Source of the DNA: an uncultured Christensenella sp.
GTDB lineage: Bacteria; Bacillota; Clostridia; Christensenellales; Pumilibacteraceae
Direction: 5' to 3'
Assembly: GCA_910577945.1 (NCBI GenBank)
Contig: CAJTNI010000017.1
Location: forward strand, 1 to 37,550
DNA: 37,550 nucleotides
Shown here: piece by piece, positions 1-7,511 of the stretch
Position numbering within the stretch: the first letter of the stretch is position 1
Layout: the number at the start of each line of letters is the position of its first letter
Position numbers and translations under genes: made by a program
The notes under the pieces: model-generated
What the model saw: the letters and a program-made list of their open reading frames with translations, nothing else
What the model was told of the DNA's origin: nothing
Database searches by the model: none

Positions 1-50
1 ACTCATTCACAAGTAATTTAACTATTTATCTGTCCAACTTTTGGGGTTCA
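1..50. mobile_element. Terminal end of an IS3-family (IS150-like) element, body outside the window
   Basis: Read on the minus strand from base 50, the sequence begins TGAACCCCAAAAGTTGGACA. This matches the end found at 37501 (TGCACCCCAAAAGTTAGACA) at 18 of 20 bases. TG...CA ends with a CCCCAAAAGTT core are typical of IS3-family IS150-group inverted repeats. No start codon or ribosome site follows the end, unlike the copy at 37501, so this is probably the right end, downstream of orfB. The transposase itself is not visible. The family call rests on the inverted repeat alone. Confidence 0.6.
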
Positions 51-117
51 TAGCACGTAGGGCGGCTTTTTCGTTGGGCGAATAATCTTATAATCGCGAC
101 TGCGCGTCGATAACTGT

Positions 118-381
118 TTATTTGCGTATTTTCTTTGTGACCCAATAGGTCAAAAGATAGCCCGAGAACAGCGCGGCAAACATGTAAGGGGCGAGCGCCG
201 CGCCCGTAAATATAACGTACGCGGCAAAGCCGCCGCCGACTGTCAGCACGGTCAGCGTGTCGAGGATTACGGTGACGGGCAAGAGATTGGTGCGCTTGGC
301 GAGCGCGGTCGCGCCCAGGTATATAAAGCGCGCGGCAATGCCCAGCGCGAAGCAGAAAATAAACGCGTACGTTTGCGACAT
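118..381 (-). CDS. yabQ: Short YabQ-like spore cortex membrane protein
   Basis: This 87-residue protein is almost entirely hydrophobic, with about three membrane segments (roughly residues 5-22, 35-55 and 60-80) and a basic C-terminus (KKIRK). Its start codon overlaps the yabP stop by one base (TAATG), so the two are translated together. Position after yabP and the hydrophobic layout with a central Asp (residue 41) fit YabQ, a membrane protein needed for spore cortex formation and made in the mother cell. It is much shorter than typical YabQ proteins, which exceed 100 residues. The identification depends mainly on context; an unrelated small membrane protein cannot be excluded. Confidence 0.6.
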   Translation of the reverse strand: MSQTYAFIFCFALGIAARFIYLGATALAKRTNLLPVTVILDTLTVLTVGGGFAAYVIFTGAALAPYMFAALFSGYLLTYWVTKKIRK

Positions 382-671
382 TATTTGAAAATGCGCTTGA
401 TAAGCGATTGCTTGGCTTGCGCGTATTTTATGGCGTCGATATTGCCCGTGAGCGCGAGGTTGCCGTCGTCCACGTCGAACTTGGAGATTTTAAGCTCGCT
501 GCCCGTTATAATCAGTCTCCCGAGGCAGGTGGTCACGTCGATTTGCGTATCGGTCATGCCGTCCACCTTCGTCACGCCCGTGAGCGACGCTTTTTTGCGG
601 TCGGTCATGGCGAACGAGTGCGACGTGAATTTGCTTTGTGTTTGCGGTACGGTGGTAATAGTGCTTTTCAT
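381..671 (-). CDS. yabP: Sporulation protein YabP
   Basis: This 96-residue protein shows the YabP/YqfC pattern: an N-terminal SHSFAMTDRKKASLTGV-type segment (residues 18-33), then a beta-rich stretch TTCLGRLIITGSELKI (47-62) and a second short repeat LALTGNIDAIKY (72-83). YabP is a mother-cell protein involved in spore coat and cortex assembly. The frame is open further upstream, but that part is antisense to tex; the ATG at 671 gives the normal family length. No Shine-Dalgarno sequence precedes this ATG. A sigma-E-like promoter ends six bases before it, so the mRNA may be leaderless. It heads a yabP-yabQ operon divergent from tex. Confidence 0.85.
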   Translation of the reverse strand: MKSTITTVPQTQSKFTSHSFAMTDRKKASLTGVTKVDGMTDTQIDVTTCLGRLIITGSELKISKFDVDDGNLALTGNIDAIKYAQAKQSLIKRIFK

Positions 672-677
672 ACCGCT

Positions 678-707
678 ATTGTATGCGCCGCGCCCGTCGA
701 ATAGACC
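678..707 (-). promoter_or_regulatory. Sigma-E-type promoter of yabPQ
   Basis: On the minus strand CATACAAT (685-678) is an exact match to the B. subtilis sigma-E -10 consensus. GGTCTATT (707-700) lies 14 bases upstream and resembles the sigma-E -35 element. The yabP homologue is under mother-cell sigma-E control in Bacillus, which supports the call. Transcription would start near 671, at the yabP ATG. Confidence 0.6.
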
Positions 708-778
708 GCGCGCGGGCGGCGTTGCGCCGACGCCGAAAATAGTCGAAGGGTCGTGCGCGAAAATGTCCGTTAAAAAGA

Positions 779-807
779 TTGATTTTATCCGCGCGGTGTT
801 GTAAAAT
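779..807 (+). promoter_or_regulatory. Sigma-A promoter of tex
   Basis: TTGATT (779-784) and TAAAAT (802-807) are separated by 17 bases, about 60 bases before the tex start. Confidence 0.6.
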
Positions 808-867
808 GAAAGGACTGCGGACGAGCGCGTTGCGCGCGCCGCGGCAAAATTAAAGGGCTGTAAATTT

Positions 868-3384
868 ATGGACGTAAAGAAACAACTCGCCGAGGAATTC
901 GGCATCAAAGAAGAACACTGCTCGAATATAATCGACTTGCTCGACCAAGGCGACACCGTGCCGTTTATCGCGCGCTACCGCAAGGAAATGCACGGTGCGA
1001 CCGACGACCAGGTTATACGCGAGCTGTCCGACAGGTACGACTATCTCAAAAACCTGCAAAAGCGCAAGGACGAGATTAAAGCCGCTATCGAGTCGCAGGG
1101 CAAGTGGACGGACGAGCTCGCCGTCGCGCTCGACGGCGTGCGGACGCTCACCGAGGCGGAGGACGTTTACCGCCCGTACAAGCAGAAGAAAAAGACGCGC
1201 GCGTCGGTCGCGATTGCGCGCGGATTGGAGCCGCTCGCCGATATCATAGAGGCGCAGGAGCTTGCCGCATACGACGAGGCGGAGCTTACCGCGCCGTACA
1301 TAGACGCGGAAAAGGAAGTGCCCGACGCCGCCGCCGCAATCGCGGGCGCGTGCGATATTATCGCCGAGCGCATAAGCGACGACGCGGGCGTGCGCAAGGC
1401 GCTGCGCGACCTCGCCTTGTCGGAGGGCAGGCTTGTCGCCGTCGCCGACGAGTCGTGCGAGGACGCGGAAAAGAAAAAGGTATACGAAACGTATTTCAAG
1501 TTCGACGAGGGCGTGGCGAACGTGCCCAGCCATCGCGTGCTTGCCGTTACGCGCGGCGAAAAGGAAGAATGCTTAAAGGCGAGCGTTGCCGTGGACGAGG
1601 CGAAGTGCATTGCCGTCATCGCCGCCGCCAAAAAGAAGCGTTCGGCGTTCGACGCGCTCATCGACGCGACTATCGAGGACAGCTACAAACGGCTCATTCA
1701 GCCGAGTATAGAGCGCGAGGTGCGCGCGGAGCTGTTCGACCGCGCGTCCGAGCAGGCGATTAAAACGTTCGAGCGCAATCTCAAACCGCTCCTGTTGCAG
1801 CCGCCGCTCAAAGGCAAGGTAATACTCGGGCTCGACCCCGCGTATCGCACGGGCTGCAAGATAGCGGTTATCGACGCGTCGGGCAAATATTTGGACCATA
1901 CGGTGATTTATCCCACGCCGCCGCAAAAGAAAATCGAGGAGTCCAAAGCGACGCTCAAAGCGCTTATAAACAAATACGGCGTGGACTGCATTTCCATAGG
2001 CAACGGCACGGCGTCCAAGGAGTCGGAGATTTTCGTCGCCGAGCTTATAAAGGAGCTCGACCGTCCCGTGTCGTACGCGGTGGTGTCCGAGTCGGGCGCG
2101 TCGGTGTACAGCGGCTCGCCGCTCGCCGCCGAGGAGTTCCCCGACCTCGACTTGACCTTCCGCAGCGCGATATCTATTGCGCGCAGGCTCTTAGACCCGC
2201 TCGCCGAGCTCATTAAAGTGGACGTGCGCTCGCTTGGCGTGGGACAGTATCAGCACGATATGCCGCAAAAGCGGCTGGTGTCGTCGCTCACCGCCGCCGT
2301 CGAGGATTGCGTTAACAGCGTGGGCGTAGACCTCAACACCGCGTCGTACAGCCTTTTGGCGTACGTGTCGGGGCTCAATCAGGGCACGGCGAAAAACATC
2401 GTCGCGTACAGGTCGAACAAGCCGTTCCGCTCGCGCCGCGAGCTGCTGGACGTGCCCAAGCTGGGCGCAAAGGCGTTCGAGCAGTGCGCGGGATTTTTGC
2501 GCATTCCCGACGCGGAAAACGTGCTCGACAATACGGCTGTGCACCCCGAGTCGTACGCCGCCGCAAAAAAGCTAATCGAAAAGTTCGGATATACCGAGGC
2601 GGACGTCAAGGCGTGCAAGCTCGCCGAGCTACCCGCGCGCATAGCCGCCGAGGGCGAGGACAAGGTCGCCGAGGAAATCGGCGTGGGCGTGCCTACGCTC
2701 AACGATATAGTGACCGAGCTGTTAAAGCCGGGCAGAGACGTGCGCGACAGCCTGCCGCCGCCCGTGCTGCGCTCCGACATCATGGACATGAACGACCTCA
2801 AAGAGGGCATGCAGATAGCGGGCGTGGTGCGCAACGTGACCGATTTCGGCGCGTTCGTCGATATTTCGGTGCACCAGGACGGCTTGCTGCATATTTCGGA
2901 GATTTCCGATAATTTTATCAAGCACCCGTCGGACGTGCTCAAAGTGGGCGACAAGATAAACGTGTGGGTGTTGTCGGTGGACAAGGAAAAGCACCGTATC
3001 GCGCTCACCATGCTCGACCCCGCGACGAGCGAGCAGCGCAAGGCCGCGCGCGAAAAGCAAAAGCAGGATAGAGCCGCGTTCAAGGCGGAGCGCGAAAAGC
3101 GCAAGACCGAATACGAGGCGCGCCGCAACGGTCAGGGCAAGCCCGACGACCGCCGCGAGCGTCAGGGCGAACGGCACGACCGCCCGCGCGGCGACCGCTT
3201 CGAGCGGCGCGACCGCGGCGACGACAGACAGGGCGAGCGCAGAGAGCGGTTCGACAGGAGCGGCGGCAGAGGCGAAAGGCAGAGCGGATATCACGAGCGC
3301 GTGGAGAACAACGCGCCCAAGACCGACAATATGTCGTTAGACGAAAAGCTCGCCGCGCTTGCCGATATGTTCAAAAAGAAATAA
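868..3384 (+). CDS. tex: Tex-family S1 RNA-binding protein with an Arg/Asp-rich tail
   Basis: This 838-residue cytoplasmic nucleic-acid-binding protein is linked to transcription in the Tex/Spt6 family. In order it has an N-terminal helical region with IARYRKE (near 34-40), a YqgF/RNase-H-like domain from about 315 (VILGLDPAYRTGCK), a helix-hairpin-helix region around 488-550, and an S1 domain at about 645-718 (MQIAGVVRNVTDFGAFV). Typical Tex proteins are about 715-770 residues. The excess here is a charged tail from about 722, first Lys/Glu/Arg-rich, then repeated Gly-Glu-Arg and Asp-Arg blocks, ending in a short helix NMSLDEKLAALADMF. AAAGGG (852-857) is the ribosome site. It is monocistronic, closed by a terminator at 3402. 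Confidence 0.95.
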   Translation: MDVKKQLAEEFGIKEEHCSNIIDLLDQGDTVPFIARYRKEMHGATDDQVIRELSDRYDYLKNLQKRKDEIKAAIESQGKWTDELAVALDGVRTLTEAEDVYRPYKQKKKTRASVAIARGLEPLADIIEAQELAAYDEAELTAPYIDAEKEVPDAAAAIAGACDIIAERISDDAGVRKALRDLALSEGRLVAVADESCEDAEKKKVYETYFKFDEGVANVPSHRVLAVTRGEKEECLKASVAVDEAKCIAVIAAAKKKRSAFDALIDATIEDSYKRLIQPSIEREVRAELFDRASEQAIKTFERNLKPLLLQPPLKGKVILGLDPAYRTGCKIAVIDASGKYLDHTVIYPTPPQKKIEESKATLKALINKYGVDCISIGNGTASKESEIFVAELIKELDRPVSYAVVSESGASVYSGSPLAAEEFPDLDLTFRSAISIARRLLDPLAELIKVDVRSLGVGQYQHDMPQKRLVSSLTAAVEDCVNSVGVDLNTASYSLLAYVSGLNQGTAKNIVAYRSNKPFRSRRELLDVPKLGAKAFEQCAGFLRIPDAENVLDNTAVHPESYAAAKKLIEKFGYTEADVKACKLAELPARIAAEGEDKVAEEIGVGVPTLNDIVTELLKPGRDVRDSLPPPVLRSDIMDMNDLKEGMQIAGVVRNVTDFGAFVDISVHQDGLLHISEISDNFIKHPSDVLKVGDKINVWVLSVDKEKHRIALTMLDPATSEQRKAAREKQKQDRAAFKAEREKRKTEYEARRNGQGKPDDRRERQGERHDRPRGDRFERRDRGDDRQGERRERFDRSGGRGERQSGYHERVENNAPKTDNMSLDEKLAALADMFKKK

Positions 3385-3401
3385 GAAAATTTGCGTTATA
3401 C

Positions 3402-3434
3402 AAACGCGCCGACGGAAAGCCGGTCGGCGCGTTT
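3402..3434 (+). terminator. Intrinsic terminator of tex, possibly bidirectional
   Basis: An 11-bp stem (AACGCGCCGAC paired with GTCGGCGCGTT) is followed by a short T run. An A run on the other side could let it serve cysK from the opposite strand. Confidence 0.7.
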
Positions 3435-3487
3435 TGCGTGAACGTTTAATGAAAGAAACAGAGAATGAACCCGCCGCTAATTGCGAG

Positions 3488-4414
3488 CTATTTAACCAAA
3501 TCGGTGGAAAGATAGCGGTCGCCGCCGTCGGGCGCGATTACGGCTATCGTTTTGCGCGCGTTTTCGGGTCGGCGCGCTACGGATATTGCGGCGGCAAGCG
3601 CCGCGCCCGAGGAAATGCCGACGAATACGCCCTCGCGCGCCGCGAACTCGCGCGCCGCGGATAGCGCGTCGGCGTCGTTTACGCCCACAACCTCGTCGTA
3701 GATAGCGACGTCGAGCGCGCTCGGCACAAAGCCCGCGCCTATGCCCTGAATGCCGTGCGCGCCGCTTTTGCCCGCGCCGAGCACGGGCGAGGCGGACGGT
3801 TCGACGGCGATTATGCGGATAGAGGGCTTTTGCTCTTTCAGGTACTTGCCTACGCCGCTTATCGTGCCGCCCGTACCCACGCCTGCGACGAATACGTCGA
3901 TATCGCCGTCGGCGTCGCGCCACAGCTCGGGCGCGGTGGTGCGGTAGTGCGCTTCGGGATTGGCGGGATTGTCGAACTGCCCGAGCGTGATTGCGCGGGG
4001 CAGAGCGCGCGTGAGCTCCGCGGCTTTTTCAATCGCGCCCGCCATGCCGCGCGCGCCGTCGGTCAAAACGATTTCCGCGCCGTATGCGGCAATCATACGC
4101 CTGCGCTCGACGCTCATGGAATCGGGCATGACGATAATTACGCGGTAGCCCTTTGCGGCGGCGACGGCGGCAATGCCTATGCCCGTGTTGCCGCTCGTCG
4201 GCTCGACTATTACGGCGCCCGCGGAAAGCCTGCCCGCGCGTTCCGCGTCCTCAATCATGAACAGCGCCGCCCTGTCCTTGACCGAGCCCGCGGGGTTAAA
4301 GTATTCGAGCTTGACCAAAAGCCGCGCGTCGATATCGCAAGCGCGAGCAAACGCCCGCGCGTCCAACAGCGGCGTCCCGCCTATAAGCTCCGTTACGGAT
4401 TCGTAAATTTTCAT
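3488..4414 (-). CDS. cysK: Cysteine synthase A (O-acetylserine sulfhydrylase)
   Basis: This 308-residue PLP enzyme makes L-cysteine from O-acetylserine and sulfide. The PLP lysine lies in NPAGSVKDRA (residues 40-49), the substrate and PLP-phosphate loops are in PTSGNTGIG (72-80) and a glycine-rich GVGTGGTISGVGKYLK (178-193), and a C-terminal GISSGAA is present. Length is normal for CysK. A clear AGGAGC precedes the ATG at 4414, behind a promoter at 4453-4482. The short leader of about 30 bases shows no T-box or S-box. CysM-type use of other sulfur donors is possible but less likely. Confidence 0.93.
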   Translation of the reverse strand: MKIYESVTELIGGTPLLDARAFARACDIDARLLVKLEYFNPAGSVKDRAALFMIEDAERAGRLSAGAVIVEPTSGNTGIGIAAVAAAKGYRVIIVMPDSMSVERRRMIAAYGAEIVLTDGARGMAGAIEKAAELTRALPRAITLGQFDNPANPEAHYRTTAPELWRDADGDIDVFVAGVGTGGTISGVGKYLKEQKPSIRIIAVEPSASPVLGAGKSGAHGIQGIGAGFVPSALDVAIYDEVVGVNDADALSAAREFAAREGVFVGISSGAALAAAISVARRPENARKTIAVIAPDGGDRYLSTDLVK

Positions 4415-4452
4415 AGATGCTCCTATGCTTTACTTGTGTTTTGATTATTAAT

Positions 4453-4482
4453 AATATAACATTAAGTATGATTTACGGTCAA
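4453..4482 (-). promoter_or_regulatory. Sigma-A promoter of cysK
   Basis: On the minus strand TTGACC (4482-4477) and TATATT (4458-4453) are separated by 18 bases. Confidence 0.65.
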
Positions 4483-4603
4483 CTAATGACAATTTATTTA
4501 GTATAGTAACGTGAAAAAATAAGAAACATATAATAATATTAGGCAAAATTTGTTGAAATAAGCAAAAAAATAAAAATTTTTTCGCTGTGTAAAGTATTTT
4601 TAT

Positions 4604-4632
4604 TTGACATTGCATAGGATATCGTGTATAAT
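4604..4632 (+). promoter_or_regulatory. Consensus sigma-A promoter of the metallopeptidase-SIR2 island
   Basis: TTGACA (4604-4609) and TATAAT (4627-4632) are both perfect consensus hexamers with an optimal 17-base spacer. This is among the strongest promoters in the window, and it stands at the left edge of the AT-rich island. Confidence 0.85.
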
Positions 4633-4664
4633 GTTTGATATCCATTGTGATTTGAGAGAAATAT

Positions 4665-4844
4665 ATGTTAACAAGTTTAAAAGATTACATGTCCAAGTCG
4701 GATGCCAATACTAGAAATCAACTTGAAATTCCACGTTCGAGCGTGCACGACCGTGCGAAAAAATCGACGGTAAGTCATGCTTTATTCAATGCAAGCCGCG
4801 TCGAAGAACGCGTTTATTTGAGTACTGACGACAGCGACGACTGA
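4665..4844 (+). CDS. Small hypothetical protein (59 aa) leading the SIR2 island
   Basis: The ORF starts MLTSLKDYMSKSDANTRN and ends LSTDDSDD. It begins 32 bases after a perfect promoter, with GAGAGAA (4654-4660) as a plausible ribosome site. It is polar, with a basic middle (DRAKKS, residues 29-34) and an acidic tail, no membrane segment and no motif I recognise. A terminator hairpin follows directly, so most transcripts may end after this ORF. It could be a small effector, a substrate or inhibitor of the metallopeptidase, or a leader peptide. It is shorter than most annotation cut-offs. Confidence 0.6.
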   Translation: MLTSLKDYMSKSDANTRNQLEIPRSSVHDRAKKSTVSHALFNASRVEERVYLSTDDSDD

Positions 4845-4857
4845 TTTATTTAAAATT

Positions 4858-4895
4858 AAAAATCGAACGGGACTTTCATAGTCTCGATTTTGTTT
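4858..4895 (+). terminator. Terminator or attenuator between the 59-aa ORF and the metallopeptidase gene
   Basis: AAAATCGA pairs with TCGATTTT, and an inner GACT pairs with AGTC; the right arm runs into TTTTGTTTT. It sits only 20-50 bases before the ATG at 4917. No separate strong promoter is visible for the larger genes, so read-through of this hairpin probably sets their expression. Confidence 0.65.
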
Positions 4896-4916
4896 TGCAC
4901 TAACGGACGAAAAGAT

Positions 4917-7493
4917 ATGCGCATTAAGAAAATCAAATTGGTCAATAACGGCAACGGCGCATCACAGTATGACGTTATTATAACCGATTTGAATTTTTGG
5001 CATGAATTTCGTTCCTATCCGGAAACGTATGATTTTGCGAATAAGAAGGGATATTGTTTTAACGTTATTTCATTTAACGACGACGAGACAGTAAAGACTG
5101 ATAGTATTGCAGGCGTAATTTTGTGTAATTTCAAAAATGCATCGTTTGATAGAACGGAGTTTGAAAAAATACAGAAAATTGCGAAAACCATAAATGCAAA
5201 GGCGTATTATTGCTTAGGCTCGGCGGATGTTTTGATTTTGCTATACGATTCGGATGAGAATGCAGTGAGACTGCTGGTCGATAATATAAAAGACCTATGT
5301 ACTTGTATATTTTCAGTAACCGAGCCTCATATAAATTACTACGGACACGTAAGAAAAAAGGTTGATATCGAACAGAGCTTTGATAATTTTCGTAAAACAT
5401 ATAATAAATTGGCACATTCGGCACATTGCGCACATAGACGACTTTTGGGCGTAATAGACGAGGTGAAAGATTTATATGACGCAATTTCGGTAGATAATAA
5501 TGCGATATGCGATATGATTGGCAATTTTATAAAATGCTTTTTTGAGTCCACCGAAAAATTGATATCGCATATGTTGAAACAACCCAATGCGATTATTCAT
5601 ACGGGGGATAATGATAAACTGGGGTATAATAATTTTACTAAATATTTTGAATTATGTATCGAGCATTTTCGTAGCGTTGTAGAACCTTTAATGGTCGAGC
5701 TTGCAAACGCGCATTCGGAACGGTTGTTTACGCGCAGGGCCCTGGAACGCTCGGCTAAGTTAATGAGCGTATATAATAATCTTTTGCTCGAATGGGACAG
5801 TTTGCATATAAAGAATAAGGAAAAAGATGGTGATGGCGCAGATGGCGCATTGGATAATAGTTTGATTGCATATTTCGTAACGTCTGGCAGAGCCGATAAA
5901 ACAGATAATAACGATTTATATAATTACAATCACGGAATTTTCGAGACATATAAGATGTCTCGTCCTATTATTGTGACTATCCCGGAAGCGGGTTTATACG
6001 ATATAGAAGGCTCTATTTTCCGTTTGGCGCATGAATTTTTTCACGTGCGAGGAAAGCGAGAAAGAATAAAGCGCGCGCATTGCTATATGGATAGCTTGAA
6101 TAACATTTTCGGCTTATATATTTATGACGTTATTTGCGACAGATTGCGGCGGATAAAGGCTCGATTGATTTTCAATAATAGATTTTACGATACGTCCTTG
6201 CGAAAATTATATCCGCAATTAAATAGCTTCAACGATTTTGTGGACGATTTGAGAAAAGTGGACGATTTGAGAAAATTGGTTTCCGACAATGGCGACGAGC
6301 TTGAAAAAATCGTGGGAACGGTTTTTGAAAATCGAAAAAATTTTGCTAAGACGTATTATAAAAGTAAGGGAAAAACCGTCAGAGACATCAAAGCGGTATT
6401 TCAAGAACCCGATATAAAAACTAAGTTCATAGAAAGTATTATAAAAGCAAGAACTGAACTTTTAAGTTATTTAGGCGACGTTGGAGAGGGTAAAAATTTT
6501 GCCGAATGCGTCGGCGAATATATTGCGTATATAGACAAAAGGTCGGACAAGCCTTTTACAAAAGAACTCTATAAATATTGCGAAAATACCCCGAGAGAAC
6601 GGGTTATGGAGTTTTGTCGCGACCGATTAAATGAAATTTTGCGAATCATCAATAGAAATATATCGGGCGAATTGGACGGATTGTTGTCTAAGCTCTTAAA
6701 AATGATAGCAAAAACAAAATCATTCAGTCAGGCTGATTCTATCGATAAAAATGCAACAGGTAGTGCGGAAAAGCTTTTTACATGGACCGATTTATTTTTG
6801 TCGGATACTCAGGCCGAAGAAAAGATTAAAAAAGCCGTTATTATCGGTATTAACAATTTTATAGAGTATTCGCATGACGAGCCGCATTTAAGCGAGTATA
6901 TCGGCGTTATGAACGAACAGCTGCCGGATTTATATAAGGAATGTATAGCGGATTGTCTTGCTTTGTCCGTTATGAACGGCGGCGAAACGAAAAGAATTAA
7001 TTTTGTTAGTTACATTTTGTATTTCTTGTATGAGCAACGCGGTGTAGACGATTATTTTGCAACAAAAGACGAACTGATTGATACCTTTATGGTTTTTAGA
7101 TTGTGCGCGGTAAAAGACGCATGTGGCTTAGAATACGACGAAAATAATTCTGAGTTATATGTGAAACAAATAGAGGACTATTATAAATATGTTATGTACC
7201 CGCATCATGATAGAAAAAATATAGACGCGAAAACACGGGATTATTCGAGTAAATTGTTAGATAAAATAAACTCGATTTTGAAGATATATAAGAAATACGA
7301 AGTGAACGAATATATGAAAAAGCTTAAAGAATATTTAGATGAATGTATCACCAAAAACAATAATTTGTGTGATGCAATGTACGACACCATATCGGAATTG
7401 GATATGGGCGCAAGCGTCGACGAAGCCCGTCGTGTTGAAAGTTATAATAATTTTGTAGTGAAATGGTCGGGTGAAATGAGGGGAATAAAATGA
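4917..7493 (+). CDS. Large HEXXH protein, putative gluzincin-type zinc metallopeptidase, coupled to a SIR2 gene
   Basis: I do not recognise this 858-residue protein as a named family. Seen: FRLAHEFFHVRG carries an HEXXH motif (H372-E373-H376), and YKECIADCLALS carries an ExxxD signature (E675, D679) like the third zinc ligand of gluzincins; FAECVGEY (E530) is an alternative ligand. The N-terminal ~150 residues contain YYCLGSADVLILLY followed by a helix, which resembles a small ferredoxin-like ligand-binding fold (inference). The rest is mostly helical and rich in Lys/Asp/Asn. There is no signal peptide and no membrane segment, so it is probably cytosolic. I start at ATG 4917 because an upstream TTG lies inside the terminator arm. 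Its stop overlaps the SIR2 start by four bases. Base and codon use are far more AT-rich than in cysK or the transporter, suggesting transfer. Confidence 0.75.
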   Translation: MRIKKIKLVNNGNGASQYDVIITDLNFWHEFRSYPETYDFANKKGYCFNVISFNDDETVKTDSIAGVILCNFKNASFDRTEFEKIQKIAKTINAKAYYCLGSADVLILLYDSDENAVRLLVDNIKDLCTCIFSVTEPHINYYGHVRKKVDIEQSFDNFRKTYNKLAHSAHCAHRRLLGVIDEVKDLYDAISVDNNAICDMIGNFIKCFFESTEKLISHMLKQPNAIIHTGDNDKLGYNNFTKYFELCIEHFRSVVEPLMVELANAHSERLFTRRALERSAKLMSVYNNLLLEWDSLHIKNKEKDGDGADGALDNSLIAYFVTSGRADKTDNNDLYNYNHGIFETYKMSRPIIVTIPEAGLYDIEGSIFRLAHEFFHVRGKRERIKRAHCYMDSLNNIFGLYIYDVICDRLRRIKARLIFNNRFYDTSLRKLYPQLNSFNDFVDDLRKVDDLRKLVSDNGDELEKIVGTVFENRKNFAKTYYKSKGKTVRDIKAVFQEPDIKTKFIESIIKARTELLSYLGDVGEGKNFAECVGEYIAYIDKRSDKPFTKELYKYCENTPRERVMEFCRDRLNEILRIINRNISGELDGLLSKLLKMIAKTKSFSQADSIDKNATGSAEKLFTWTDLFLSDTQAEEKIKKAVIIGINNFIEYSHDEPHLSEYIGVMNEQLPDLYKECIADCLALSVMNGGETKRINFVSYILYFLYEQRGVDDYFATKDELIDTFMVFRLCAVKDACGLEYDENNSELYVKQIEDYYKYVMYPHHDRKNIDAKTRDYSSKLLDKINSILKIYKKYEVNEYMKKLKEYLDECITKNNNLCDAMYDTISELDMGASVDEARRVESYNNFVVKWSGEMRGIK

Positions 7494-7511
7494 ATGAGGA
7501 GAATAAAATGA
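7476..7511 (+). repeat. Perfectly adjacent 18-bp tandem duplication carrying a ribosome site and start codon
   Basis: ATGAGGGGAATAAAATGA (7476-7493) is followed directly by ATGAGGAGAATAAAATGA (7494-7511), with one mismatch. Each copy holds a Shine-Dalgarno sequence and an ATG, giving the SIR2 gene two in-frame starts (7490 and 7508) and making the 4-base overlap with the upstream stop. Confidence 0.9.

Noticed and set aside
672..956. Longer 191-aa form of yabP
   Set aside because: The extension is antisense to the tex start; the 96-aa form has the family length and sits at a sigma-E-like promoter.
4415..4477. T-box or S-box riboswitch before cysK
   Set aside because: The leader after the promoter is only about 30 bases, too short for either.
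4890..4916. TTG start at 4890 for the metallopeptidase
   Set aside because: It lies inside the terminator arm and lacks a ribosome site; ATG 4917 is downstream of the hairpin.
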